DNA of 21,433 nucleotides from assembly GCA_964558295.1 (NCBI GenBank), contig CAZLDQ010000097.1, forward strand, positions 1 to 21,433. Direction: 5' to 3'. The notes under the pieces are model-generated. The model worked only from the letters and a program-made list of their open reading frames with translations. It ran no database searches and was not told the DNA's origin. Shown here one piece after another: positions 1 to 6,691 of the stretch. Numbering within the stretch: position 1 is the stretch's first letter; each line of letters opens with the position of its first letter. Source of the DNA: JBDKTH01 sp964558295 (GTDB taxonomy: Bacteria; Planctomycetota; Planctomycetia; Pirellulales; Thermoguttaceae). The position numbers and the translations under genes are program-made.

Positions 1-15
1 GCACGAAGCGGCCCG

Positions 16-47
16 CCCTCACCCTAACCCTCTCCCGGAGGGGGGGG
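16..47. repeat. REP-like GC-rich intergenic sequence
   Basis: The stretch contains CCCTCACCCTAACCCTCTCCC followed directly by GGAG and a run of G (eight G at 40-47). This can fold as CCCTC-TCCC against GGAGGG. Similar CCCTCACCCTAACCCTCTCCC runs are common dispersed intergenic repeats in GC-rich bacteria, as far as I recall. Only one copy is visible here, so repeat status is inferred from family resemblance and not shown by this window. Confidence 0.4.
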
Positions 48-179
48 CTTGGGGACGAAGACGAGAATCAGGCGTCGAATGGCGGGCGCAATGGACGCGG
101 CACCGCGTCGGAAAAGTTCTACTGGCGTCCAGTCGCCCCGACTTGAGATTAAGTCCTTCTCCCGAAAGGACGTGCGAGA

Positions 180-198
180 CGGCCGCCATGAGCGGCCG
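180..198. other. Perfect stem-loop ahead of the DUF1257 remnant
   Basis: CGGCCGC and GCGGCCG form perfect 7-bp arms around the 5-nt loop CATGA. No T tract follows, so it is not a convincing intrinsic terminator. About 20 bases downstream lies a perfect 12-bp tandem duplication, GGAGATACCTTT twice (217-240). Both sit in the leader of the DUF1257/DUF2997 cassette. Function unknown. Confidence 0.35.
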
Positions 199-255
199 AT
201 GTCGTTTCTTGGGCTCGGAGATACCTTTGGAGATACCTTTCGGGCAGCGAAAGGG

Positions 256-639
256 AGCACGTCAGGTACGATCGGTGGCCGTCAGTTTCGAGGCCACTGA
301 AGGCCGCCAGGGCCTCGCAGGCATGTTTCGCGGCTGGGGTAGCCTGCACCGGTTCAAGGCACAGTCAGACTCTTTAGCGGCGAAGCAACCGGGCTCGCCA
401 TCCATCCGCCCGGCTGGCATTACCCGGCAGTCGCCGACCTGGCCACCGGCCAACTACGGTTTGACAACTTCGGAGGCCGTTGGGGCGATCCCAAACACCT
501 CGATCGGTTCCTCCAAGCCTATGCCGTCGAAGTGTGCCGCCTGGAGGCGAGGAAGAAGGGGCACACGGTCACCGAGCAGCAACAGGCGGACGGCTCGATC
601 AAGCTCACCATCCAGGTCGCCGGAGGTGTCGCACAATGA
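256..639 (+). pseudogene. Decayed DUF1257 (Ycf35-like) gene
   Basis: From 343 to the TGA at 637-639 one open frame reads as the body of a DUF1257 protein, the family of plastid/cyanobacterial Ycf35. Diagnostic stretches are RLFSGEATGLAI, PGWHYPAVADLATGQ, FDNFGGRWGDPKHLDRFLQ, YAVEVCRLEARKKGHTVTEQ and DGSIKLTIQV. The first ~30 residues are broken. There is no start codon where MSHV would be expected (~256). The frame slips near 300-303 (an extra G) and near 326-328 (an extra T in TGTTTCG). A TAG at 340-342 stands where the family has Leu in RLGLP, explainable by TTG to TAG. The 3' end overlaps the DUF2997 start by ATGA (636-639), so the pair was translationally coupled. A truncated product from an internal start cannot be excluded, but no good start is visible. 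Confidence 0.75.
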
Positions 640-827
640 AGACGATTGAGATCATCATCAGCCCCAAGGGCGAGAGCACGGTCACGACCAAGGGCTTTCT
701 TGGAACCTCTTGCCGGGACGCCAGCCGGTTCCTCGAACAGGCCCTGGGCCAACGGACCGGCGAGTACCTGACCGCCGAGTTCCACCAGTCCCAATCGGCT
801 CAACAGAGCCAGCAACAACGAATCTGA
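636..827 (+). CDS. DUF2997 domain protein
   Basis: A 63-residue protein starting MKTIEIIISPKGE, the signature opening of DUF2997. It continues with a T.GFLG-type segment, CRDASRFLEQALG and a Gln-rich tail. These small proteins are typically encoded next to DUF1257 and Ycf46-type ATPases; their biochemical role is not established. The ATG at 636 was chosen because it overlaps the stop of the DUF1257 frame (ATGA) and matches the family N-terminus. Longer in-frame upstream readings run through the DUF1257 coding sequence and are shadows. It is intact although its upstream partner is broken. Soluble and probably cytoplasmic, with no signal peptide or membrane segment. Confidence 0.82.
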   Translation: MKTIEIIISPKGESTVTTKGFLGTSCRDASRFLEQALGQRTGEYLTAEFHQSQSAQQSQQQRI

Positions 828-907
828 ACGACCACCTGTTGCCTTGGGACGGAGTGTCACAACATTGAACCCATTCACATCCCCCTTGCACGAAAGGAAC
901 CTTCACT

Positions 908-1339
908 GTGCGCAAGGACACAATCTCCGGCGGGCTCCGACACCGGAAATGGATCTTTGAAATTCTCGTGGCCTGCCTTGTCGCCCTGGCCTGCGCGAGA
1001 CCTGCGGCTGTCCTGGCGATCAGCGGCTACCAACGTTACCTCTCGCCCCTCAAGGGCCACCACTGTGCCCATGCGGCTCTCTACGGCGGACTATCCTGTT
1101 TGGAGTTCGGCAAGCGGGCGATTCAGGCCAACGGCCTACTCCGCGGTCTGATCCTGCTCGACGACCGGTTCCGAGCTTGTCACCAAGCCGCCGTCACGCT
1201 CCAAAGCAGCGGGTGCCCGGCCAGCGAGCCCCGCGTCGAAGAGTGCTTCGAGAGCGACTCGGATCGCAGCAAACGAGAGGGCAAGGAGGCTCGCGACTAT
1301 TGCACCGGCTGCGTGAAGGGGTGCTTCTCGGACCTATGA
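908..1339 (+). CDS. YidD-like Cys-rich membrane protein
   Basis: A 143-residue protein from a GTG start, with GAAAGGA about 10 bases upstream. An N-terminal hydrophobic segment (about residues 16-38) suggests a signal anchor or signal peptide. Residues ~39-92 resemble the YidD membrane protein insertion efficiency factor family: SGYQRYLSPLKG, a Cys-containing turn (C53, C64) with LYGGLSCLEFGKRAI, then GLLRGL and C91. Classical YidD is ~70-85 residues, acts at the inner membrane and helps YidC/Sec insertion. This protein has an extra ~50-residue charged tail with C103, C113 and a CxxCxxxC motif (C132, C135, C139), which could bind metal or form disulfides. It sits 80 bp after the DUF2997 gene and 114 bp before the Ycf46-type ATPase, on the same strand. 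Function in the cassette is unknown. Confidence 0.72.
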   Translation: MRKDTISGGLRHRKWIFEILVACLVALACARPAAVLAISGYQRYLSPLKGHHCAHAALYGGLSCLEFGKRAIQANGLLRGLILLDDRFRACHQAAVTLQSSGCPASEPRVEECFESDSDRSKREGKEARDYCTGCVKGCFSDL

Positions 1340-1453
1340 CCAGATGGATGGTGCCCGGATACTGCCCTGCGCACGTGGAGATCGGCCCGGGCACTTGACT
1401 ACATTCGCAACGGCTATGCTTGCCTTTCCAATTCATCTTTCAGGAGTCTGTTC

Positions 1454-2953
1454 ATGACGCTATCAGACCGGTTACGCGAGTACGTCGCCGCCTGTTTTAA
1501 CGGCATCTGGATCGAGTCGCACGAGTACCAAGACGCGATCGGCGAGATCGCCGGGCTCTGCCGCGAGGAGAACTGGCGGCTGGTTGTCTGGGATGTCGAG
1601 CGAGGCCTTCAGGTCCCCGGCGGCGATACGCCCGCCGACGGCGGTGCCAGTGACCCGCTGGCGGCCATCCGTGCCATCAATGCCCTGGCCAGCCCCAATG
1701 GTTCGGCCGTCTTGGTCCTTCAGAACTTTCACCGCTTTCTGCAATCGGCGGAGATCGTCCAGGCTCTAGCCCAACAGATCGTCGCCGGGAAGCAGAACCG
1801 GGCCTTCGTCATCGTCTTGTCCCCGGTGGTGCAGATCCCTCTGGAGCTGGAAAAGCTCTTCGTCGTGCTCACGCATGACTTGCCGGATCGCGGCCAGCTG
1901 GAGGAAATCGCCTGGGGCGTGGCCGTCGAGCCGGGAGAACTGCCCGAGGGCGACGAACGGGCCCGGCTCTTGGATGCCTCCAGCGGCCTGACCCGGCTGG
2001 AGGCGGAAATCTCGTTCGCCCTGAGCTTGGTTCGCCACCAGGGCCTGCGGCCCGAGATGGTCTGGGAACTGAAGGGCCAGATGCTAAAGAAAAGCGGCCT
2101 GCTTCCGCTGCACCGGGGCGGCGAGCGATTCGACAGCCTCGGGGGCCTTCAGGCCCTCAAGGCGTTCTGTCTCCGCTTGATGCGTCAGCAAGGGCACCAT
2201 AATCCGCTCAAGCGGCCTCGGGGAATTCTCTTGCGCGGCGTTCCGGGGAGCGGGAAAAGCCAATTCTGCAAGACCCTGGGGACGGAAACGGGCCGTCCCA
2301 AGCTCATCCTGGACATCGGTGCCCTCATGGGCTTGCTGGTGGGGAGCACGGAGGCCAACATCCGGCAGACGCTCAAGATCGCCGACGCGATGGCGTCCTG
2401 CGTCATCATGGTCGATGAGGTCGAAAAGGCCCTGGCCGGTGTGGCCAGCTCCGGGGCGACGGATTCGGGCGTGACCGCCCGGCTGTTCAGGACCTTCTTG
2501 ACCTGGCTCAGCGACCGGACGAGCGACTGCTATGTCGTCTGTACGTGTAACGACATCTCCAAGCTGCCCTTGGAGTTCTCAAGAGCCGAACGCTTCGACG
2601 CGCTTTGGTTTCTCGACCTGCCGGGGCGTCAGCAGAAGGACGCCATCTGGGACATCTATCTTGATCTGTTCGAGTTGGACGCAAGCCGGCCCCGGCCACG
2701 AGATGAGTTGTGGACAGGGGCGGAGATCCGGGCCTGTTGCCGATTGGCGGCCCTCTTGGATGTGCCGCTGACGGCCGCCGCCCAGAACGTCGTGCCGGTC
2801 GCCGTGACGGCCAGCGAATCGGTGGAACGGCTGCGGGGGTGGGCGAGTAGACGGTGTCTGGATGCTGAAGCAGCCGGAGTCTACCACTGCAGCGGCAACA
2901 GAGTGACGAAGCCTGCACGAAAGATCCGCCGGAGCGATCCGACGAATAACTGA
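1454..2953 (+). CDS. Ycf46-type AAA+ ATPase
   Basis: A 499-residue protein with the two-part Ycf46 layout. The N-terminal ~200 residues resemble an AAA-like domain without a P-loop (opening with the RLREYVAACFNGIWIESHE region). The C-terminal AAA core has Walker A GVPGSGKS (262-269), Walker B VIMVDE (317-322), sensor-1 region VVCTCND (361-367) and likely arginine fingers R377 and R380 in SRAERFD. Ycf46 is conserved in algal plastids and cyanobacteria; its mechanism is unclear. AGGAG lies ~10 bases before the ATG. The C-terminus is a basic tail (KPARKIRR). Co-orientation with DUF1257, DUF2997 and the YidD-like gene suggests one functional unit. A dead insertion sequence follows directly downstream. 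The family call is firm; the cellular role is inference. Confidence 0.85.
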   Translation: MTLSDRLREYVAACFNGIWIESHEYQDAIGEIAGLCREENWRLVVWDVERGLQVPGGDTPADGGASDPLAAIRAINALASPNGSAVLVLQNFHRFLQSAEIVQALAQQIVAGKQNRAFVIVLSPVVQIPLELEKLFVVLTHDLPDRGQLEEIAWGVAVEPGELPEGDERARLLDASSGLTRLEAEISFALSLVRHQGLRPEMVWELKGQMLKKSGLLPLHRGGERFDSLGGLQALKAFCLRLMRQQGHHNPLKRPRGILLRGVPGSGKSQFCKTLGTETGRPKLILDIGALMGLLVGSTEANIRQTLKIADAMASCVIMVDEVEKALAGVASSGATDSGVTARLFRTFLTWLSDRTSDCYVVCTCNDISKLPLEFSRAERFDALWFLDLPGRQQKDAIWDIYLDLFELDASRPRPRDELWTGAEIRACCRLAALLDVPLTAAAQNVVPVAVTASESVERLRGWASRRCLDAEAAGVYHCSGNRVTKPARKIRRSDPTNN

Positions 2954-2977
2954 CTTATGCTTGAGGGACTCCATCGG

Positions 2978-3006
2978 GGCAGGGGCGGCTGGGTGTCTCT
3001 CCTGCC
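2978..3006 (+). terminator. Possible hairpin terminator after Ycf46 ATPase
   Basis: GGCAGGGG at 2978-2985 can pair with CTCCTGCC at 2999-3006 (one G-U pair) across a 13-nt loop, 25 bp after the ATPase stop. Only CTCTATT follows, not a T tract, so termination is weakly supported. Confidence 0.3.
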
Positions 3007-3119
3007 CTCTATTGACCTTGGGATGCTGAGATGAAGACGGATCTCGCAACGAGGGTCGGGACGCTTCGGTGGTCGCGACCGAGGTAAGTCCACTGAACGC
3101 TACCGCTGACCTGTTCATT

Positions 3120-4276
3120 TCAAGACGCGTCCCATCGCTCGCTTTGGTGGATCCGTTGGTTGCGCCGGTGGGCCCCGGGTAGGCCTCGACGCCAGGGGTG
3201 ATCGTCGGCCGGGCGTTGACCTTGTCAGGGACCACCGACTCCCTCGGCGGTGGAGCGGGAATCTCCCAGTAGCTCAAGGTACGGCCACCGTAGAGCAGTT
3301 CCAGCCGCCCGTCCAACCGCTGGCACACCGTCACCTGCCGCCCTGCCAGGGTAAGCTTCTGATGCACCTCGGCCAACTGGAACCAGCGGTTCTCAAACCG
3401 TATCGTCCCGTCTTCCTGCACCAGCCGTGTCTCGTGAATCGAAAGCACCTGAGCCAAATCCACCCCACGCGGCACGCGCCGATGCAGCTCCCCCGCTCGC
3501 GCCGCCTTTCTCACGAACCGTCGATTGAACGTCAGCAGGAACTTCTCCTTGAGGAAGCGATTGGCCACCGCTAGGTCGCAGATGTTCGCCCGCCGTAAGG
3601 CCTTCACCAGCCGGTCTTGGAGTGTCCCGTTGACCCGTTCCACTCGTCCCTTGGCCTGTGGACCAGGATCAACTCCACGTCCAACTCTTTCATCGCCCGG
3701 CCAAACTGCGTCATCGGCTCGTTTCCGGCCAAAGTTTCGGTTAACGTGGCCTCCCGGTTCGGCCGGTAGAGGCTGTCCCGATCCACGTACAAGGCCCGTG
3801 GCAGGCCATAACGAGCGACGTAGCCTTGGAATACCTCCATTGCCGCGATCGTCGTCTCCTGTTCGGAGAACCGCGCGAAGACTTCACTCGTGGCATCGTC
3901 GATCATCACCATCAGCACCGCCTTCTTACGCCGGCCCTCGAACCAGTCGTGGTGGGAACCGTCCATCTGCACCATCTCGCCAAAATACTCCTTCCGCGGC
4001 CAGCGTCGGGCCATAGTCCGAATACTTCTTCGCGTACACGGCCAAGACTCGCCGTTTGCGCTTCGCATCTGCCTGACGGTTCGACGGTTGTCCCCGCAGG
4101 CGATGGACCAGCCCCCGGTCCCCTTCCTCTAGGTAGCGACCAAAACAACGCTTCGTCTGGCGATAGCTCAACCCCAACAACTCACTGGCCTTCACCAGCG
4201 TGATCTCTCCCCGACGTACCCTGGCAAAAACCTCCAGGCGATGCCGCTCCCGCTGACTCATCGAAATTGTCTCCAT
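3120..4276 (-). pseudogene. ISNCY-like DDE transposase, frameshifted
   Basis: Three or four reading frames together spell one transposase. The N-terminus has MSQRERHRLEVF, a helix-turn-helix region KASELLGLSYRQTKRCF, and GLVHRLRGQPSNR. At YGPTLAAE (~3995) the frame jumps into YFGEMVQMDGSHHDW, skipping the roughly 40-50 residues this family usually has between them: an internal deletion plus frameshift. The integrase core shows MDG (first Asp) and YVDRDSLYRP (second Asp). A second slip near 3650 falls between ELILVH and QAKGRVERVNGTLQDRL (catalytic Glu) and is explained by loss of ~7 bp at a CACAG repeat. Near the 3' end a third shift leads to RPADDHPWRRG, the typical C-terminus, ending at TCA 3120-3122. 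It cannot make an active enzyme. The assignment to ISNCY rather than an IS481-like group is from memory of the family motifs. Confidence 0.82.
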
Positions 4277-4304
4277 TCTGGGCCTCCTTCAGAGATCCCA
4301 GCAT

Positions 4305-4349
4305 GGGGACATTTCTATCGGTGACAACAGGGGCCAATTCTATCGGTGA
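4305..4349. repeat. Two direct 20-bp IS-end repeats
   Basis: GGGGACATTTCTATCGGTGA (4305-4324) and GGGGCCAATTCTATCGGTGA (4330-4349) match at 18 of 20 positions and are offset by 25 bp. They lie between the transposase start and the outer IS end, where transposase-binding repeats are expected. The second copy contains the recJ stop codon (complement of CTA, 4340-4342). Confidence 0.75.
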
Positions 4350-6151
4350 ATGACACGGCTCTTCCAAAACTTACGCCCGGGGCGGGGGCTAAACAACTCG
4401 CGGGGCGGGAGGACCGTGGGACGCCAGTCGACTAGGTGGAGTTCGACGCTGCGACGGCCGCGGAAGGTGTTAACCACCGGACGGAAGGCGATGTCAAGAG
4501 GGATGGGGACAGCGGCAAGGGCCTCGGCCCACTCGCCCCCCCCAAACGCGACGGCGCGGAGGACGATCTCGTGCTGACGCAGCCGTAAGGCGAGATGGCG
4601 GCCATCGGCACCAATCAGGCGGGGGGGCTCCGCCAGAGTGACGCCGCTGGCGCAGAGGAGCGGTCGGGCGTTGCTTTGACCAAAGGGGGCTAACCGCTCG
4701 ATCTGGTCGGCCACCTGGAGGGTGAACGCGCTGAGAGGGGCCTCGGCATCGATGTGTAGCTCGGCGATCCGATCTTCCGAGTGGATGTGGGTGGCGGCGT
4801 ATTCGCAGAAGGCGTGGCGAAAGGCCTCAATGTTATTGGGTTGGATCGTCAGGCCGGCGGCTGCAGCATGGCCACCGAAGGTGACGAGGTGTTCGGCACA
4901 AGCGGCCAAGGCGGCATGGAGGTTGAAGCCGGGGATACTGCGGGCGGAGCCGTGGCCCGGTTTGATGCCGAGCGAATCCCAGGCGACCATGACGACCGGC
5001 CGATGATATTTTTCGGCCAGGCGGCCGGCGACGATGCCGATGACCCCTTGATGCCAGTCATGGTCGGCCAGGACCAGGGCGGCGTCGTTTTCAGGGTCGA
5101 ACTGCTCTTTGGCCTGTTTGTTGGCGGCCAGGTAGATGCTGCGTTCGACACTTTGGCGGCGTTCATTGAGCTGGTGGATGTATTGGGCCAGTTCCTGGGC
5201 ACGGTCGGGGCGGTCGGTGGTGAGCAGTTCGACGGCCAGGCGGCCTTCGCCGAGGCGGCCGGCGGCGTTCAAGCGGGGGGCAATGGTGAAGGCGACGTCT
5301 TCCGAATCGAGTGGTCGTTTGTCGGCCAGACCAGCGGCCTGGATCAGGCATTCGAGGCCCAGCACGGGCGATTCGCGGAGCGCAAGCAGGCCGTGACGGA
5401 CGAGGGCGCGATTCTCGTCGATCAGCGGCACGACGTCGGCGACGGTTCCCAGAGCGGCCAGCCCAACCGCCTGGAGGAGGAAATTCCGCATCCGCTCACC
5501 GACCTTCTTCGCCCCGGTAGCCTGTTGGCAGAGGGCCCAGGCCAACTTTAGGGCAACGCCTGAGCCGCTCAGGCCGGCAAAGGGATAGTCCTGGCCCGGC
5601 AGGTGGGGATGGACGATCGCGCTGGCGTTGGGCAGCCGGAGGCCCGGTTCGTGGTGGTCGGTGACGATCAGCTCGAGGCCACACTGGCGACCGGTTTCGG
5701 CCTCGTCGACGCTGGTGATTCCGCAATCGACAGTGACCAGGAGTTCAGCCTTTTCCGAGGCGAGGCGGCGGACGGCCTCGTGATTCAGGCCGTAGCCTTC
5801 CTCGAGGCGATGCGGGATGTAATAGCCCACATTCCCCCCCAGCATTCGCAGGCACTGACAGAGGATCGCGGTACCGGTGATACCATCGACGTCGTAATCG
5901 CCGTAGACGACGATCCGGCGGCCTGCTCGCAGGGCCGCTTGGATGCGCTGGGCAGCCTGCGAGCAGCCGGGCAGCAGCTCGGGATCACGGAGGTGGGAGA
6001 GCTTCGGGTCAAGGAACTGGCGGGCCGTGCCGGGATCGTGGATGCCGCGTGCGATGAGCACCTGGGCGATGACGGCCGGGATGCCAGCCGCGTGCTGGAG
6101 GGCCGCGATGTGCTCCGGGTCATGCGGATAGATGCGCCAGCGCTTGACCAT
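4340..6151 (-). CDS. recJ: Single-stranded-DNA exonuclease RecJ
   Basis: 603 residues, the usual RecJ size. RecJ degrades single-stranded DNA 5' to 3' in recombination and mismatch or base-excision repair, in the cytoplasm and with two metal ions. DHH domain motifs: DYDVDG (85-90), VTVDCG (139-144), VTDHH (163-167), the HPH region (181-183), and the family segment APRLNAAGR (291-299). The DHHA1 part has GVIGIVAGRLAEKY, GSARS (401-405) and GGHAAAAG (426-433). An OB-like C-terminal domain ends RSVELHLVDW. The last residues (about SRVIHR) and the stop codon are encoded by the end of the neighbouring insertion sequence, so the native C-terminus was replaced; the catalytic core is intact. The ATG at 6151 lies 24 bp after rpmG, so the two are probably co-transcribed. 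No clear Shine-Dalgarno sequence. Confidence 0.95.
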   Translation of the reverse strand: MVKRWRIYPHDPEHIAALQHAAGIPAVIAQVLIARGIHDPGTARQFLDPKLSHLRDPELLPGCSQAAQRIQAALRAGRRIVVYGDYDVDGITGTAILCQCLRMLGGNVGYYIPHRLEEGYGLNHEAVRRLASEKAELLVTVDCGITSVDEAETGRQCGLELIVTDHHEPGLRLPNASAIVHPHLPGQDYPFAGLSGSGVALKLAWALCQQATGAKKVGERMRNFLLQAVGLAALGTVADVVPLIDENRALVRHGLLALRESPVLGLECLIQAAGLADKRPLDSEDVAFTIAPRLNAAGRLGEGRLAVELLTTDRPDRAQELAQYIHQLNERRQSVERSIYLAANKQAKEQFDPENDAALVLADHDWHQGVIGIVAGRLAEKYHRPVVMVAWDSLGIKPGHGSARSIPGFNLHAALAACAEHLVTFGGHAAAAGLTIQPNNIEAFRHAFCEYAATHIHSEDRIAELHIDAEAPLSAFTLQVADQIERLAPFGQSNARPLLCASGVTLAEPPRLIGADGRHLALRLRQHEIVLRAVAFGGGEWAEALAAVPIPLDIAFRPVVNTFRGRRSVELHLVDWRPTVLPPRELFSPRPGRKFWKSRVIHR

Positions 6152-6175
6152 GAAGGGACCAAGTTGCGCGAAGCG

Positions 6176-6346
6176 CTACTTCTTTTTCTCGGTGTGTACG
6201 GTGTGTTTGCGGAGCTTGGGGCAGTACTTCTTGAGCCGGAGCTTTTCGCCGCCGCTCTTGCGCCGCAAGATGTAGTTGTAGTCGCCGGTCTCTTCGCAGA
6301 CGAGGAAGACCGTCTCCGCCTTCTTTTTCTTGCCGCCTTTGGCCAT
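6176..6346 (-). CDS. rpmG: 50S ribosomal protein L33
   Basis: 56 residues, starting MAKGGKKKKAETVFLVCEE and ending KKYCPKLRKHTVHTEKKK, the L33 pattern; it binds 23S rRNA near the E site. The ATG at 6346 is preferred over an in-frame upstream TTG because GGAG lies 8 bases before it and the family starts MAK. Zinc-binding L33 carries two CxxC pairs. Here each pair keeps only its first Cys (CEET and CPKL), so this looks like a zinc-independent or intermediate form. It is the first gene of a likely rpmG-recJ transcript. Confidence 0.93.
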   Translation of the reverse strand: MAKGGKKKKAETVFLVCEETGDYNYILRRKSGGEKLRLKKYCPKLRKHTVHTEKKK

Positions 6347-6691
6347 TGGGCGTTCTCCAAACAAGTCTAAAGTGGGGTCTCGGCTTGCAGTTAGATCCGT
6401 TATTGTACTCGATGAGCCGATTTTTGGAACTGGCAGTCTGGGCAGGTTTCACTCGCCGGGGACGAAAAGAAGGTGAAGGGAACGGGAATAAGTCGGCCGA
6501 GGCAGGACGAACAACAGGGGGTGGGGGCTGACGGTTGAGTCACCCCACCGCCAGGAGGGGCGTAGGACAAAGTGGGGCAGTGCTTGCGTTTCGTTAGGCG
6601 GGCGGTTAACCTGAACTGTTCAAGGCGACATCGACGACAGGCCACGGGTATCTGGTTCCCCGTACCGACGCATATTCTGGAGTGAGAAGCC
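6347..6691. other. Divergent intergenic region, rpmG / repeat protein
   Basis: 345 bp between two divergent genes, so it must hold both promoters. On the - strand TACAAT (6402-6407) could be a -10 box for rpmG, but its -35 is poor. On the + strand TTGCGT with a 17-nt spacer and TAACCT (about 6586-6615) is a weak candidate for the gene at 6692. No RNA gene, repeat or terminator was recognised. Confidence 0.35.

Larger units (their letters stand above)
3120..4355 (-). mobile_element. Degenerate ISNCY-like insertion sequence
   Basis: The element holds one transposase remnant on the - strand. At its outer right end there are two direct copies of a 20-bp sequence ending TCTATCGGTGA (4305-4324 and 4330-4349), which look like terminal transposase-binding sites. 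The outer edge is probably near 4355 (TGTCA read on the - strand). I found no matching copy at the other end (2954-3120), so that end is eroded or truncated and the left boundary is only the transposase stop. No target-site duplication could be recognised. The element separates the ATPase from recJ and supplies the recJ stop codon. Confidence 0.65.

Noticed and set aside
2579..3119. Continuation of the transposase frame into the ATPase 3' end
   Set aside because: The true transposase C-terminus (DHPWRRG) lies in another frame ending at 3120; the rest is antisense to the ATPase gene and intergenic sequence.
4305..4349. CRISPR-like pair of repeats
   Set aside because: Only two units with a 5-bp gap at an IS end; no spacers or cas genes.
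4781..5551. Long + strand open frame of 256 codons
   Set aside because: It lies antisense to recJ, whose motifs are unambiguous; the frame stays open because of GC-rich codon bias.
5603..6370. Second long + strand frame of 255 codons
   Set aside because: Antisense to the recJ 5' part and rpmG; no family features.
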